Below are positions 52,566-61,060 of a DNA stretch of 64,000 nt, piece by piece. Position numbers and translations under genes: made by a program. The stretch covers positions 49,632-113,631 of the forward strand of contig NZ_JAHYJB010000004.1 of assembly GCF_019429335.1 (NCBI RefSeq), written 5' to 3'. Position 1 is the stretch's first letter. Every line of letters begins with the position of its first letter. The DNA is from Sulfurimonas sp. (lineage in GTDB: Bacteria; Campylobacterota; Campylobacteria; Campylobacterales; Sulfurimonadaceae). The notes under the pieces are model-generated. The model had not been told where the DNA came from. It saw nothing but the letters and a program-made list of their open reading frames with translations, and did not search any database.

Positions 52566-53969
52566 TTGATTTACTCAAAACAGTTTATACAAGACCAGCT
52601 GGCTCCAATAGCTGTATATGCAAAATTAAAATCAATTTTTAAAGATGAAGTCTCATATCTTTTTGAGAGTGCAGGAGGAAGCGAAGGCAACTACAGCTTC
52701 ATCTGCATCGGTGCAAGGGAGAGAGTTCAATATATAGAGGGAAAAACTCTATATACCGACTCAAGCAGCGCAGTATACACAAAAGATGAGTCCCCTTTTA
52801 CTTTTTTAAAAAAATACTACAAAAACATTGACACAGATATCTATAAAAAAGCATCCGCAGAGCTTAAAGTAGGCTACGTAGACGGCTTTATAGGATATAT
52901 CGGTTACGATATGGTTAAAGTTTTTGAACCAAAACTTCATAACACAATGGACAATCTGAGAGATGAGCTAAACACTCCTGATTTAGACCTCATTCTTCCA
53001 AAAATCATTCTTGTATACTCTCACAAAAACTATCAACTCACACTAATCAGTACTCAAGAAGAGATGAGCAAAAAGTTTGACATGATTGAAGACGAGCTCA
53101 AAAACTCTTACGAATATGTCCACATGAAACGGAATATCGGCAATGATAATGGAAGTTTTGCATTCTCAAAAGAGCAGTTTTTTGAGATGGTTGAAAAATC
53201 AAAAGAGATGATAAGAAGCGGCGATGTTTTTCAGATTCTTATGACAAACCGCTTTACGAGAAAGATAAAAGTTGACCCTTTTAGCTTCTACAGAATTCTA
53301 AGAAGCAAAAACCCCTCACCATACATGTTTTTGATGGAGTATGAGGATTTTAACATTGTCGGTAGCTCTCCTGAGGTTATGGTTAGGCTCACAAATGGCG
53401 AACTTCTTCTTCGCCCGATTGCAGGTACCAGAAAAAGAGGTGCTACAAAATTAAGAGACAAAGAGCTTGAAGATGAGCTTTTGGCAGATCCAAAAGAGCT
53501 CTCAGAACATCTTATGCTAATCGACCTTGGCAGAAATGACGTAAGCCGTGTCGCAAAGACCGGAAGCGTAAAAGTTGAAAATATGATGCATATCGAACGC
53601 TTTTCTCACGTTATGCACATAGTCTCTGACGTTACTGCTACTCTTGCAGATGACAAAGATATGTTTGATTTGTTTATGGCTACATTTACGGCTGGAACCA
53701 TGACGGGTGCACCCAAAATAAGAGCTATGGAACTTATAGCAGAGTATGAAGGACTAAAGCGCGGTTTTTACAGCGGAAGTGTCGGCTACTTCGGGTTTGA
53801 TGGCAATATGGACAGCGCAATTACCATAAGAACTGCTTTGGTAAAAGATGACAAAGTCGTTCTTCAAGCTGGCGCAGGTGTCGTTGCAGACAGCCAAAAC
53901 GAGCTTGAATACCTAGAGGTAAAGAACAAACTCGGCGCACTTGTCGCTTCACTTGAAGATTTAGACTAA
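52566..53969 (+). CDS. trpE: Anthranilate synthase component I
   Basis: A 467-residue chorismate-utilising enzyme, making anthranilate from chorismate for tryptophan with a glutaminase partner. The N-terminal YLFESAGG resembles the LLES tryptophan-feedback site, which favours TrpE over PabB. Catalytic motifs: IAGTRKRG, DLGRNDVSRV, THE-like ERFSHVMHIVSDV, TFTAGTMTGAPK and YSGSVGYFGFDG. The start is TTG at 52566 with AAGGG upstream. No trpG is adjacent. aroE follows immediately. Confidence 0.87.
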   Translation: MIYSKQFIQDQLAPIAVYAKLKSIFKDEVSYLFESAGGSEGNYSFICIGARERVQYIEGKTLYTDSSSAVYTKDESPFTFLKKYYKNIDTDIYKKASAELKVGYVDGFIGYIGYDMVKVFEPKLHNTMDNLRDELNTPDLDLILPKIILVYSHKNYQLTLISTQEEMSKKFDMIEDELKNSYEYVHMKRNIGNDNGSFAFSKEQFFEMVEKSKEMIRSGDVFQILMTNRFTRKIKVDPFSFYRILRSKNPSPYMFLMEYEDFNIVGSSPEVMVRLTNGELLLRPIAGTRKRGATKLRDKELEDELLADPKELSEHLMLIDLGRNDVSRVAKTGSVKVENMMHIERFSHVMHIVSDVTATLADDKDMFDLFMATFTAGTMTGAPKIRAMELIAEYEGLKRGFYSGSVGYFGFDGNMDSAITIRTALVKDDKVVLQAGAGVVADSQNELEYLEVKNKLGALVASLEDLD

Positions 53970-54761
53970 ATGAAATTATTTGCCATCTTTGGCGACCCCG
54001 TTTCGCACTCCCGCTCTCCGCTTATGCACAACTCTGTATTTAAGCACCTAAACTACAAAGCCTGCTATACAAGAGTCCATCTTCCAGATGGCTCAAAACT
54101 AAAAAAGACTTTTTTCTCCCTTGGTCTTAGCGGAGCAAATATTACCGTTCCTCATAAAGAGGCGGCTTATGAGGCTTGCGATGAAGTAAGAGGATTTGCC
54201 AAAAAGGTTGGAGCAGTAAATACCATCGTAAACGAAAACGGCAGACTTATAGGCTATAACACGGATGCCGACGGTTTTATGTTTGCCATAAAAGAGTTTG
54301 GCGCTATTAAAAACATCCTAGTTTTAGGTGCAGGCGGAACGGCAAAAGCGCTTTGTGCGAGATTTGTAGAAGACAGCATAAAAGTAACTGTCCTAAACAG
54401 AAGCCAAAATAGACTCGCATACTTTAAAGAGCTTGGTTGTGAGTGCTTTGGCTGGGAAGATTTTGAACTTAAAAAATATGATTTGGTTGTAAATACGACA
54501 AGTGCCGGGCTTAAAGACGAAGATCTGCCTGCTCCGTTAGAGTTAGTAGAAAGAATTTTAGATAACAGTTCATTTGCGGCAGATGCGATCTATGGCAAAG
54601 TAACACCTTTTCTAAAACTTGCAAGAAGCAAAAATATCACTTCTAAAGACGGTGCCGATATGCTTCTTGGTCAAGGCGTTTTAGCAAACGAACTATTTGT
54701 AAACCATGAACTAAAGACTGAAGATATTACAAGCTGTATGTCAAAGAGTTTTGAACTCTAA
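53970..54761 (+). CDS. aroE: Shikimate dehydrogenase
   Basis: A 263-residue NADPH enzyme reducing 3-dehydroshikimate. Motifs: FGDPVSHSRSPLMHN, the catalytic Lys in ITVPHKEAA, GAVNTIV, NTDADGF, nucleotide loop LGAGGTAKAL, NRS and GADMLLGQGV. It begins directly after the trpE stop. The 3' end overlaps the convergent hypF by 21 bases. Confidence 0.96.
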   Translation: MKLFAIFGDPVSHSRSPLMHNSVFKHLNYKACYTRVHLPDGSKLKKTFFSLGLSGANITVPHKEAAYEACDEVRGFAKKVGAVNTIVNENGRLIGYNTDADGFMFAIKEFGAIKNILVLGAGGTAKALCARFVEDSIKVTVLNRSQNRLAYFKELGCECFGWEDFELKKYDLVVNTTSAGLKDEDLPAPLELVERILDNSSFAADAIYGKVTPFLKLARSKNITSKDGADMLLGQGVLANELFVNHELKTEDITSCMSKSFEL

Positions 54762-56969
54762 AGAGGCGGCTATCGCCTGTCCGTAGGCTATTGCGCCATC
54801 ATTACTAACAAACATCTCAGGCAAGATTACGTCTGGAATTTTCCTCATAATCAGTCTTAAAAGCACTCTGTTTTGAAACACTCCGCCGCCCAAAACCAAT
54901 GGCAAATTATACTTTTTGTGCATCTCGTAAATTATCTCAACTATTGTGTTGAAAAATTTTGAAACCGCTACATGTAGATTTTGTTCATCTAAAATCTGCC
55001 TAAATGTTTGGCTGAAATCTATCTCACCATCTTCTATGCTAAAGAGATAATTCTCAAAAACATTTTCATCATAAAGGCTCTCCAAAAGCAGTCCGCTCTC
55101 TCCCTCATAACCGCAGACTTGAACAACACCCAAGATAGATGCAACAGCGTCAAAAAGACGTCCACATGAGCTTGAGAGCGGTGAATTTAGACTATTTTTA
55201 TATGCCGTGTAGAGTATTTTTATCTCAGCGGCAGAAAAAGAGTTCAGAGTTGCATTGTTAAGGTTAAAAACCTCCTCGCCGTATATCTCAAACAAAAAGT
55301 TAAGGGCAACTCGTCTAGGCTCTTTTATCGCCCTCTCACCGCCAAGAAGCTTAAAGTATCTGAAGTGTCCTACTCTATCATAACCTTGCAAGTCACAGAC
55401 AAAAAACTCTCCACCCCAAAGGTTAGAGTCATCACCGTACCCGGTGCCGTCAAAACTGACACCCAAAACTTTTGATGTTATCCTATTTACGCCCATAGTT
55501 GCCAAAATATGCGTGTAGTGGTGCTGAACTTGCAACAACTCTATCTCTTGTGCCGCTAACTCTTTTGCATATTTTGTTGACTCATAGTTTGGATGCTTAT
55601 CACAAACTACCACATCGGGCTTAAAATCATAAATTCGCTTCAATGTCTCTATGTGCGATTTGTAATGCTCTATGCTTGACACACTTCCCAAATCCCCGAT
55701 GTAAGGAGATAAAACAACGCTATCTCCAATGGTTATAGCAACCGTGCTCTTCTGGTTTGCTCCGAGTGCTAAAATCTTTTTATCCGTTTTATGAGGAAGT
55801 TTAAGATAAAGAGGTGCGTAGCCTCTTGCGTTTCTTAGCATAAATGTTTTCTCATTTTCGACAAACAAAACCGAATCGTCACAACTATTTACTATCTCTC
55901 TGTTATGTTCCAAGCAAAAGTCCCAGACACCGCGAAGCCTCATTATCTCATCATAACTTTTGCATAGCGGCTCACCTGAGATGTTCGCACTCGTTGCGAC
56001 TATGGGTCTATTCAACCTTTGCAAAATAAGATGATGAAGCGGCATGTATGCCAAAAAAAGCCCGATTTGGTTGATATTTGGAGCGACATTCTGGCTTAGA
56101 GTGTTATCTTCTCTTTTTTTAAGCAGAACTATTGGGCGTCTGTTTGAACAGAGCAATATCTGCTCTTTTTCGTTTATGGAGGCAATAGTTTTTGACATGT
56201 AGATATCTTTTACCATCACTCCAAACGGCTTTGAGGGTCTCTGCTTTCTCTCTCGCAGAAGTTTTACGGCTTCATCATTTGTGGCGTCACAGACTAGATG
56301 ATAGCCCCCTATTCCCTTTATGGCAACAATCTTTCCCTCAATTATAAGCTTGAGCGCTTTATCTATGATTTTTTCACTCTCAATTATATTACCGCTGTTA
56401 TCAAACAAAGAGAGTTTTGGTCCGCACTCGTGACACCCGATGGGCTGAGCGTGGTATCTTCTGTCATGCGGATTTTCATACTCATTTTGGCACTTTTCAC
56501 ACATAACAAACTCATCCATAGATGTATATTTTCTGTCGTAGGGAAGATTTTTTATGATGCTAAAACGGGGTCCACAATTTGTACATGTAATAAACGGATG
56601 CTCAAATCTGCGGTTGCTTTTATCATGCAGTTCACTCTCACATTCACTGCACATTGCGATGTCAGGCGGAATATGGCTGGAGAGATTTTTGGCAACTTCG
56701 CTCATCTCTATGCTAAAGCCATCAAACGATTTTGTTTTTTTAATACGGGTTATTCTTATGGAGTCTATCTCGCAAAGCGGCGGCTTGTTGTCTCTTATCT
56801 GTTTTACAAACTCATCCAGCTCTTCTTTTGTCGCATCAAGAAGTATCAGCACGCCCTGCCCGTTGTTTGAAACCTCTCCACTTAGCCCGGATGAAACAGC
56901 AAGATTGTAGATAAAAGGGCGAAATCCGACACCCTGCACAACGCCTCTTATCTCAATGCTCTGTATCAC
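54741..56969 (-). CDS. hypF: Carbamoyltransferase HypF (hydrogenase maturation)
   Basis: A 742-residue enzyme that turns carbamoyl phosphate into carbamoyl-AMP and passes the group to HypE, the source of the CN ligands of NiFe hydrogenase. Domains in order: acylphosphatase (VVQGVGFRPFIYN), two zinc fingers (CSECES, CTNCGPRFS, CEKCQNEY, CHECGPKL), YrdC-like (IKGIGGYHLVCDATN) and Kae1-like (VQHHYTHI, VLGGGVFQN). It follows hypA with one shared base. All key motifs are intact. Confidence 0.96.
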   Translation of the reverse strand: MIQSIEIRGVVQGVGFRPFIYNLAVSSGLSGEVSNNGQGVLILLDATKEELDEFVKQIRDNKPPLCEIDSIRITRIKKTKSFDGFSIEMSEVAKNLSSHIPPDIAMCSECESELHDKSNRRFEHPFITCTNCGPRFSIIKNLPYDRKYTSMDEFVMCEKCQNEYENPHDRRYHAQPIGCHECGPKLSLFDNSGNIIESEKIIDKALKLIIEGKIVAIKGIGGYHLVCDATNDEAVKLLRERKQRPSKPFGVMVKDIYMSKTIASINEKEQILLCSNRRPIVLLKKREDNTLSQNVAPNINQIGLFLAYMPLHHLILQRLNRPIVATSANISGEPLCKSYDEIMRLRGVWDFCLEHNREIVNSCDDSVLFVENEKTFMLRNARGYAPLYLKLPHKTDKKILALGANQKSTVAITIGDSVVLSPYIGDLGSVSSIEHYKSHIETLKRIYDFKPDVVVCDKHPNYESTKYAKELAAQEIELLQVQHHYTHILATMGVNRITSKVLGVSFDGTGYGDDSNLWGGEFFVCDLQGYDRVGHFRYFKLLGGERAIKEPRRVALNFLFEIYGEEVFNLNNATLNSFSAAEIKILYTAYKNSLNSPLSSSCGRLFDAVASILGVVQVCGYEGESGLLLESLYDENVFENYLFSIEDGEIDFSQTFRQILDEQNLHVAVSKFFNTIVEIIYEMHKKYNLPLVLGGGVFQNRVLLRLIMRKIPDVILPEMFVSNDGAIAYGQAIAASLEFKTL

Positions 56970-57310
56970 TACTCTAACTCCAAACTCATCAAATACATCT
57001 CTTCGCCGTCAAGAACTTTTATGTCAAAACTGCCACATTTTTGGCAGATAAACTCATTTTGCTCAAGCTCTTCCTCCGCGTCGCAGACGTTGCAGTGCAC
57101 TTTTACCTTTTGAAGATTCAGAACCAACTCTGCATCATTACACACTGTGCCGAGCCTAAACATCTCGTAAGCTTCACGCAAAAGATGAGGCTCTACTCCG
57201 CTAAGAGTTCCTATTTTAACAACAACTTTTGTCACTTTTTTTGCATTGTTTTTTCTCGCATGCTCTTCGCAACTATCAATGAGCGACCCAACGATGCTGT
57301 ACTCATGCAT
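56969..57310 (-). CDS. hypA: Hydrogenase nickel chaperone HypA
   Basis: A 113-residue metallochaperone that delivers nickel with HypB. The N-terminal MHEYSIV provides the Ni ligand His2, and the structural zinc is held by CNVC and CQKC. Its stop overlaps the hypF start by one base, and its start directly follows the hypE stop. In Helicobacter HypA also serves urease, but no urease genes are seen here. Confidence 0.95.
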   Translation of the reverse strand: MHEYSIVGSLIDSCEEHARKNNAKKVTKVVVKIGTLSGVEPHLLREAYEMFRLGTVCNDAELVLNLQKVKVHCNVCDAEEELEQNEFICQKCGSFDIKVLDGEEMYLMSLELE

Positions 57311-58303
57311 TTAGCAGATCCTTGGGAGAAGCTCACCGGTTGGGACATCCAAAAATCTCTGCGTACCCCACGCCGAATTTATGATGACTTTCTTAAGATG
57401 CTTGTCGGTTGCTTTGCCGATAATGGAGCCATTTTTGTTAAATGTTTTTAAAATCTGCTCTGCCCTTTTAGCTTCCTCTTTGTTCACTGCAAGCAAAAAT
57501 GTCCCCTCGTTTGCCAGAGACATCGCATCAAACCCCAAAAGCTCGCAAAGTCCCATAACTTCATCGCTTGTAACGATTTTTTCCTCATCTATCTCTATGC
57601 AAATATTTGACTGCCTCGCCCACTCGTTAAGAACCGCACTCACACCTCCGCGTGTCGCATCGCGCATAGCCGTTATCTTTACGCCCTCATCTATGAGACT
57701 CTTCACAACGGGAAAAAGAGAGGTGCAGTCACTTTTGAGCGCAGAGCTGAGTTCTATGCCCTCACGAGATGCAAAGATGGTCGCTCCGTGACACCCGATA
57801 TCTCGGCTCAGAAGTATGACATCATCCTCGCTTATGCTGTTTGAACTGATGCCTCTTTGTAAAATCTCCCCAATACCTGTCGTGTTTATAAATATCCCAT
57901 CCACACTGCCGCGAGGCACAACTTTTGTGTCACCGCTCACGACCTGCGCGCCGTTGATTTCAAGCTCTTTTTGCATGGATGAGACTATGCGCTCAAGCAC
58001 ATCTGCGCTAAAACCCTCTTCTATTATCACGCTGCATGTAAGATATTTCGGCTTCGCACCCATCATGGCAAGATCGTTGCATGTTCCGCAGACGGCAAGT
58101 TTGCCTATGTCCGCACCTGCAAAAAAGAGCGGAGTTACCGTGAAGCTGTCGGTTGAAAATGCCAAAGTACTGTCCTCTATCACCGCCGCATCTTCGCTTT
58201 TGTCTAAAATGTCGTTTTTAAATGCTTTGTAAAACACCTGAGAGATTAGCTCGTTGTTCTCCTGCCCGCCGTTTCCGTGTGCTAGGCTTATTGTTTTAGT
58301 CAC
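57311..58303 (-). CDS. hypE: Hydrogenase maturation protein HypE
   Basis: A 330-residue ATPase that dehydrates its C-terminal thiocarboxamide to a thiocyanate for the active-site cyanides. The conserved C-terminal PRIC is present; nucleotide-binding regions include AFSTDSFTVTP, GTCNDLAMMGA and MRDATRGG. I start at GTG 58303, which has GAGGGGAG 7 bases upstream and gives the family N-terminus MTKTISLAHGNGG. The open frame runs to an ATG at 58333, but those extra codons are part of a repeat copied from the CHAD gene end. hypB, hypC and hypD are absent. Confidence 0.93.
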   Translation of the reverse strand: MTKTISLAHGNGGQENNELISQVFYKAFKNDILDKSEDAAVIEDSTLAFSTDSFTVTPLFFAGADIGKLAVCGTCNDLAMMGAKPKYLTCSVIIEEGFSADVLERIVSSMQKELEINGAQVVSGDTKVVPRGSVDGIFINTTGIGEILQRGISSNSISEDDVILLSRDIGCHGATIFASREGIELSSALKSDCTSLFPVVKSLIDEGVKITAMRDATRGGVSAVLNEWARQSNICIEIDEEKIVTSDEVMGLCELLGFDAMSLANEGTFLLAVNKEEAKRAEQILKTFNKNGSIIGKATDKHLKKVIINSAWGTQRFLDVPTGELLPRIC

Positions 58304-58318
58304 AATTAAACTCCCCTC

Positions 58319-58348
58319 TATCTTCTCATACAACTTTGCGTTTTTTTC
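58319..58348. repeat. Direct repeat, left copy, bounding the HNH-TA block
   Basis: Thirty bases here match 59900-59929 at 27 positions, with the first 19 identical (TATCTTCTCATACAACTTT). The right copy is the 3' coding end of the CHAD gene (KKLYEKIK codons). The left copy lies in the hypE leader and still reads KLYEKIE. Together they bracket the HNH gene and the Phd/ParE pair. Confidence 0.85.
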
Positions 58349-58395
58349 TACTTAAAAATATTCTTCTAAAATCAGTTTTTTAATTTCTTTTCTGA

Positions 58396-59196
58396 TTATC
58401 TATCGTTAATAAAATTTGACATTTCTTCAATGCTAAAATTAGGATTTTTACGATGTGTCATAGCATGACAGTTCGGGCAAACAGGTCTTAAATCATTTAT
58501 TGGGTCTAACTTATACTCTTTCCTTATTTCAGATAATGGTTTGATATGGTGAACATGAATAAAGTTTTTTCCAATATCTCCATATACCTTTTTAAAATCA
58601 AAACCACAAACATAACATTGATAGCCGTAATGATTTATGCACTTTTGTCTGCCTCTTTGATCTCGCTCATAAAAATTGATTGTAACTTGTTTGACACTTC
58701 CCTCGACATAAGTTTGATCACTATTAGTATCTACTTCGTCTGGATATATAATTTTATTAAAATTTTCATTTTCTAGAATTTTAATATTGTAATTTTGTTC
58801 TTTTGCAAAGTGAATCATATTATCAATATTTCCACTACTATTATCCCATTGGGTAGTAAAATATAATTCCTCTTCATTATAAGGAGTGGGAACGCCATAT
58901 TTTCCTATTCCAAAATATCTTTCATCTTTTTTTGAATCTTTACCTGCATAATTGTTATACCAATTGTAAAAATCTTTTTTATTGAAAATAACTTTTCTTT
59001 TACTCCTCAATCCAGATAATTGTTTATGAATATAAACATTATTAAAGATTTTTTGTAATTCTTTATAGCTTTTGTTTGGATTAACACTTAAATAATATTT
59101 AAAAATATCAAAACAAAGCTTTCCTAAGCCATTTCCATTGTCACCTGCAACATTACCATTTTTTTTATATTCTTTATTGTTAAATACTATTTTCAC
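58396..59196 (-). CDS. HNH endonuclease
   Basis: A 266-residue nuclease. The HNH domain is at the C-terminus (about 195-255): zinc cysteines CYVCGFD and CPNCH, catalytic HVHHIKPLSE (H about 214-216), and DLRPVCPNC. The N-terminal ~190 residues are Asn/Lys-rich with no known domain and may recognise DNA. No methyltransferase is adjacent, so it resembles orphan McrA-like or mobile nucleases rather than a complete restriction system. It is AT-rich and lies in a repeat-bounded block, so it was probably acquired. Confidence 0.85.
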   Translation of the reverse strand: MKIVFNNKEYKKNGNVAGDNGNGLGKLCFDIFKYYLSVNPNKSYKELQKIFNNVYIHKQLSGLRSKRKVIFNKKDFYNWYNNYAGKDSKKDERYFGIGKYGVPTPYNEEELYFTTQWDNSSGNIDNMIHFAKEQNYNIKILENENFNKIIYPDEVDTNSDQTYVEGSVKQVTINFYERDQRGRQKCINHYGYQCYVCGFDFKKVYGDIGKNFIHVHHIKPLSEIRKEYKLDPINDLRPVCPNCHAMTHRKNPNFSIEEMSNFINDR

Positions 59197-59300
59197 AACA
59201 TCTCCCTTGCCCTTTATTTTGTTTAACCATCATACAGCAATCCATGCACAAAAAGCCCAAACTTTAATCTTTTATCATCTCTTGCCTACAATTCTCTGTT

Positions 59301-59588
59301 TCATAATTTAGGCAAATTCTCTCTAAAAATCACCAATATTTCTATCTGCGTCTCTGAAACGCTGTAAATCACAGAGTATCCTTGATAGACCAGTTTTCTA
59401 GTGTTTGCTGCGAGTTCTTCTGTGGGTCTTCCTGCTTTTGGAAAGCGTGAGAGCGTTTGGATAATATAGTTTTTCATCTTATCCAAGTACCTGTCGGCTA
59501 CATGTTCATTTTTTGTTTGTTCAAAAATATATTTTGCTTGTTCAACTAAGTTGGCAACAGCAGTTTTTGAAAAAACTATTTTATGCAC
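59301..59588 (-). CDS. RelE/ParE-family toxin
   Basis: A 95-residue toxin. Family features: VFSKTAVANLVEQAKYIFEQTKNEHVADRYLD helices, then RFPKAGRPTEEL, RKLVYQGYSVIYSV and ILVIFRENLPKL strands. The pattern (AxxxL helices, G-R-P, Y-x-V-I-Y) is closer to ParE (gyrase poison) than to RelE (mRNA cleavage). It overlaps the upstream antitoxin gene by 8 bases. Confidence 0.87.
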   Translation of the reverse strand: MHKIVFSKTAVANLVEQAKYIFEQTKNEHVADRYLDKMKNYIIQTLSRFPKAGRPTEELAANTRKLVYQGYSVIYSVSETQIEILVIFRENLPKL

Positions 59589-59835
59589 GATATGACTTTT
59601 TTGCTATCTCAAAAGCATCGTCAATGTCTAAAAAATCGCCCTTTTGAATCTCTTTTATGGCATTTTGGACATCTTGTTTTATTTTGGCATGTGTGGCATT
59701 GTATTCATCGAGTGAAATAATTACGACGGACTTATTGTTTTTTGTAGTTACTATCACCTCTTCGTGATTGTCACATACATCTTCTATAATATTTTTTAGA
59801 TTATTTCTAGCATTTGTGTAGTTTAGAGCTTGCAT
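59581..59835 (-). CDS. Phd/YefM-family antitoxin
   Basis: An 84-residue antitoxin. The N-terminal DNA-binding part MQALNYTNARNNLKNIIEDVCD and VIVTTKNNKSVVIISLDEYN are typical; the C-terminal helices (DIDDAFEIAKKSYRA) would wrap the toxin. It is first in the operon, behind a TATAAT box that overlaps an inverted repeat suitable for autorepression. Confidence 0.88.
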   Translation of the reverse strand: MQALNYTNARNNLKNIIEDVCDNHEEVIVTTKNNKSVVIISLDEYNATHAKIKQDVQNAIKEIQKGDFLDIDDAFEIAKKSYRA

Positions 59836-59848
59836 TTAGAAACCTTTT

Positions 59849-59870
59849 ATGACAGGATATTGTCATTATA
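59849..59870 (-). promoter_or_regulatory. Promoter and operator of the Phd/ParE operon
   Basis: TATAAT (59870-59865 on the minus strand) is followed at once by ATGACA-N6-TGTCAT (59849-59866), a perfect 6-base inverted repeat with a 6-base spacer. This is the usual position for an antitoxin autoregulatory site. An AAAAGG ribosome-binding site follows before the ATG at 59835. Confidence 0.65.
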
Positions 59871-59884
59871 GCAAAATATAATCA

Positions 59885-60562
59885 TTATTTATCGTTTTTT
59901 ATCTTCTCATACAACTTTTTGTTTTCTTCCTGCGTAAACTTCTCTATCTTTTTATACAGCTTCTCTTTTACGCCGTAGCTACGCAGTCTCTCCAGTCCGT
60001 TGTAGTTGTCGTTTATCGCGCCCAAAGCGTATTTTATATCCGTTAAATTCTTTATCTTCTTCTCATCTTTTGGTATGCTGTTTTTCTCTACGTAGAGCCT
60101 CTTTTTTATGTAGATTCTATATTTGTGCAGCTTCTTTTTGTCAAACTTTGGAAGCTTCATCGCAACCAAATTTTGCTTTTTTTCTTCCTCTGTTTTTTGC
60201 TCTGCGCTATTTGGGATTTTTAGATTTTTGAGGTATTTATGAAGCTCGTTTATCTCTTTTTTTCTGCCACCCTCTTTTGCTTTTGAGGATATTTCCTCTA
60301 GTACTTTTTTTCTATACTTTTTTGGCAAAGACTCAAGATACTCATCAAAAAAGACATCGATATCTCTTATCTCATTACTCAAAGAGATGACCTTTTTTAC
60401 ACTTCTGGCAAATGTGCTCTCTTTGTCAAGCAGAGAAAAAAGCTCTCTGCACTTGATACGCAAAGAGTGGATATCATCGGCGCTTTGGAGGGATTTTTTT
60501 GTGAAACGGTTTATAAACTCTTTAAATTTTTCAAGTTTTTTAGCCAAAAGCGCATTTTCCAT
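59885..60562 (-). CDS. CHAD-domain protein
   Basis: A 225-residue helical, strongly basic protein with the CHAD pattern: conserved HSLRIKCREL near residue 32 and HKYRIYIKKRLYVEK around 145. CHAD domains bind polyphosphate, often near sixA- or polyphosphate-related genes. sixA is directly upstream (3-base gap). Its last codons form the right copy of the direct repeat that recurs in the hypE leader. Confidence 0.87.
   Translation of the reverse strand: MENALLAKKLEKFKEFINRFTKKSLQSADDIHSLRIKCRELFSLLDKESTFARSVKKVISLSNEIRDIDVFFDEYLESLPKKYRKKVLEEISSKAKEGGRKKEINELHKYLKNLKIPNSAEQKTEEEKKQNLVAMKLPKFDKKKLHKYRIYIKKRLYVEKNSIPKDEKKIKNLTDIKYALGAINDNYNGLERLRSYGVKEKLYKKIEKFTQEENKKLYEKIKNDK
59900..59929. repeat. 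Direct repeat, right copy (inside the CHAD gene)
   Basis: Right copy of the 30-base repeat at 58319-58348 (27 of 30 identical, spacing 1581 bases). This copy is in frame in the CHAD gene and is presumably the parental one. Confidence 0.85.
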
Positions 60563-60565
60563 AAG

Positions 60566-61057
60566 CTACTCATCACTATTTTTAGGATAGTCAAACGAAA
60601 GGAGTTTTGCATTTTTTGGCTCAATATCCGACCATGTATCACACTCAAATCCTATCTCTACAATGCCGCATGTCGGGATATTTTCTTCATGATGTACATA
60701 ATAATTCGCCAAATCGTTCAAAGAGGGATTGTGCCCTACCAAAAAAGCCGCAGAGTTTTTATCATCAATCGCTATTAAAATTTTGCAAAGTTCATCAACG
60801 CTTGATTCATAGATATTTTCATCAAATAGAATCTTTTTTTTGTAGCCAATCTCTTTGGCAATTATCTCAGCAGTCGCTTTCGCCCTTTTTGCGGGACTAG
60901 AGATGATGATGTCGGGCATTACGCCCTTTTTTTTGAGCCGCTCACCCATCATAGGAGCATTTGCTTTGCCTCTTTTGCTCAGAGCTCTCTCAAAGTCATT
61001 TAACTCTGCATCACTCCAGCTCGATTTTGCATGTCTGATAATGTATAGCTTTTTCAT
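60566..61057 (-). CDS. sixA: SixA-type phosphohistidine phosphatase
   Basis: A 163-residue histidine-phosphatase-superfamily protein. The catalytic motif is IIRHAKSSWSD (R8, H9), with RGKANAPMMGERL, SSPAKRAKATAEII and VGHNPSLNDLANY. SixA removes phosphate from phosphohistidine in phosphotransfer proteins. It pairs with the CHAD gene downstream and starts 3 bases after the aldo/keto reductase stop. Confidence 0.93.
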   Translation of the reverse strand: MKKLYIIRHAKSSWSDAELNDFERALSKRGKANAPMMGERLKKKGVMPDIIISSPAKRAKATAEIIAKEIGYKKKILFDENIYESSVDELCKILIAIDDKNSAAFLVGHNPSLNDLANYYVHHEENIPTCGIVEIGFECDTWSDIEPKNAKLLSFDYPKNSDE

Positions 61058-61060
61058 CTC

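Noticed and set aside
56298..56870. A 190-codon + strand frame inside hypF
   Set aside because: hypF is complete with all motifs on the minus strand; this frame has no SD and an implausible Cys/Phe-rich composition.
57381..58232. Two + strand frames of 136-138 codons opposite hypE
   Set aside because: Antisense shadows of a confirmed HypE with typical Ser-rich mirror composition.
58304..58333. Extra ten codons (MYEKIEGSLI) at the start of hypE
   Set aside because: The HypE family begins at the following MTKTI, the GTG at 58303 has a strong SD, and these codons belong to the copied CHAD-end repeat.
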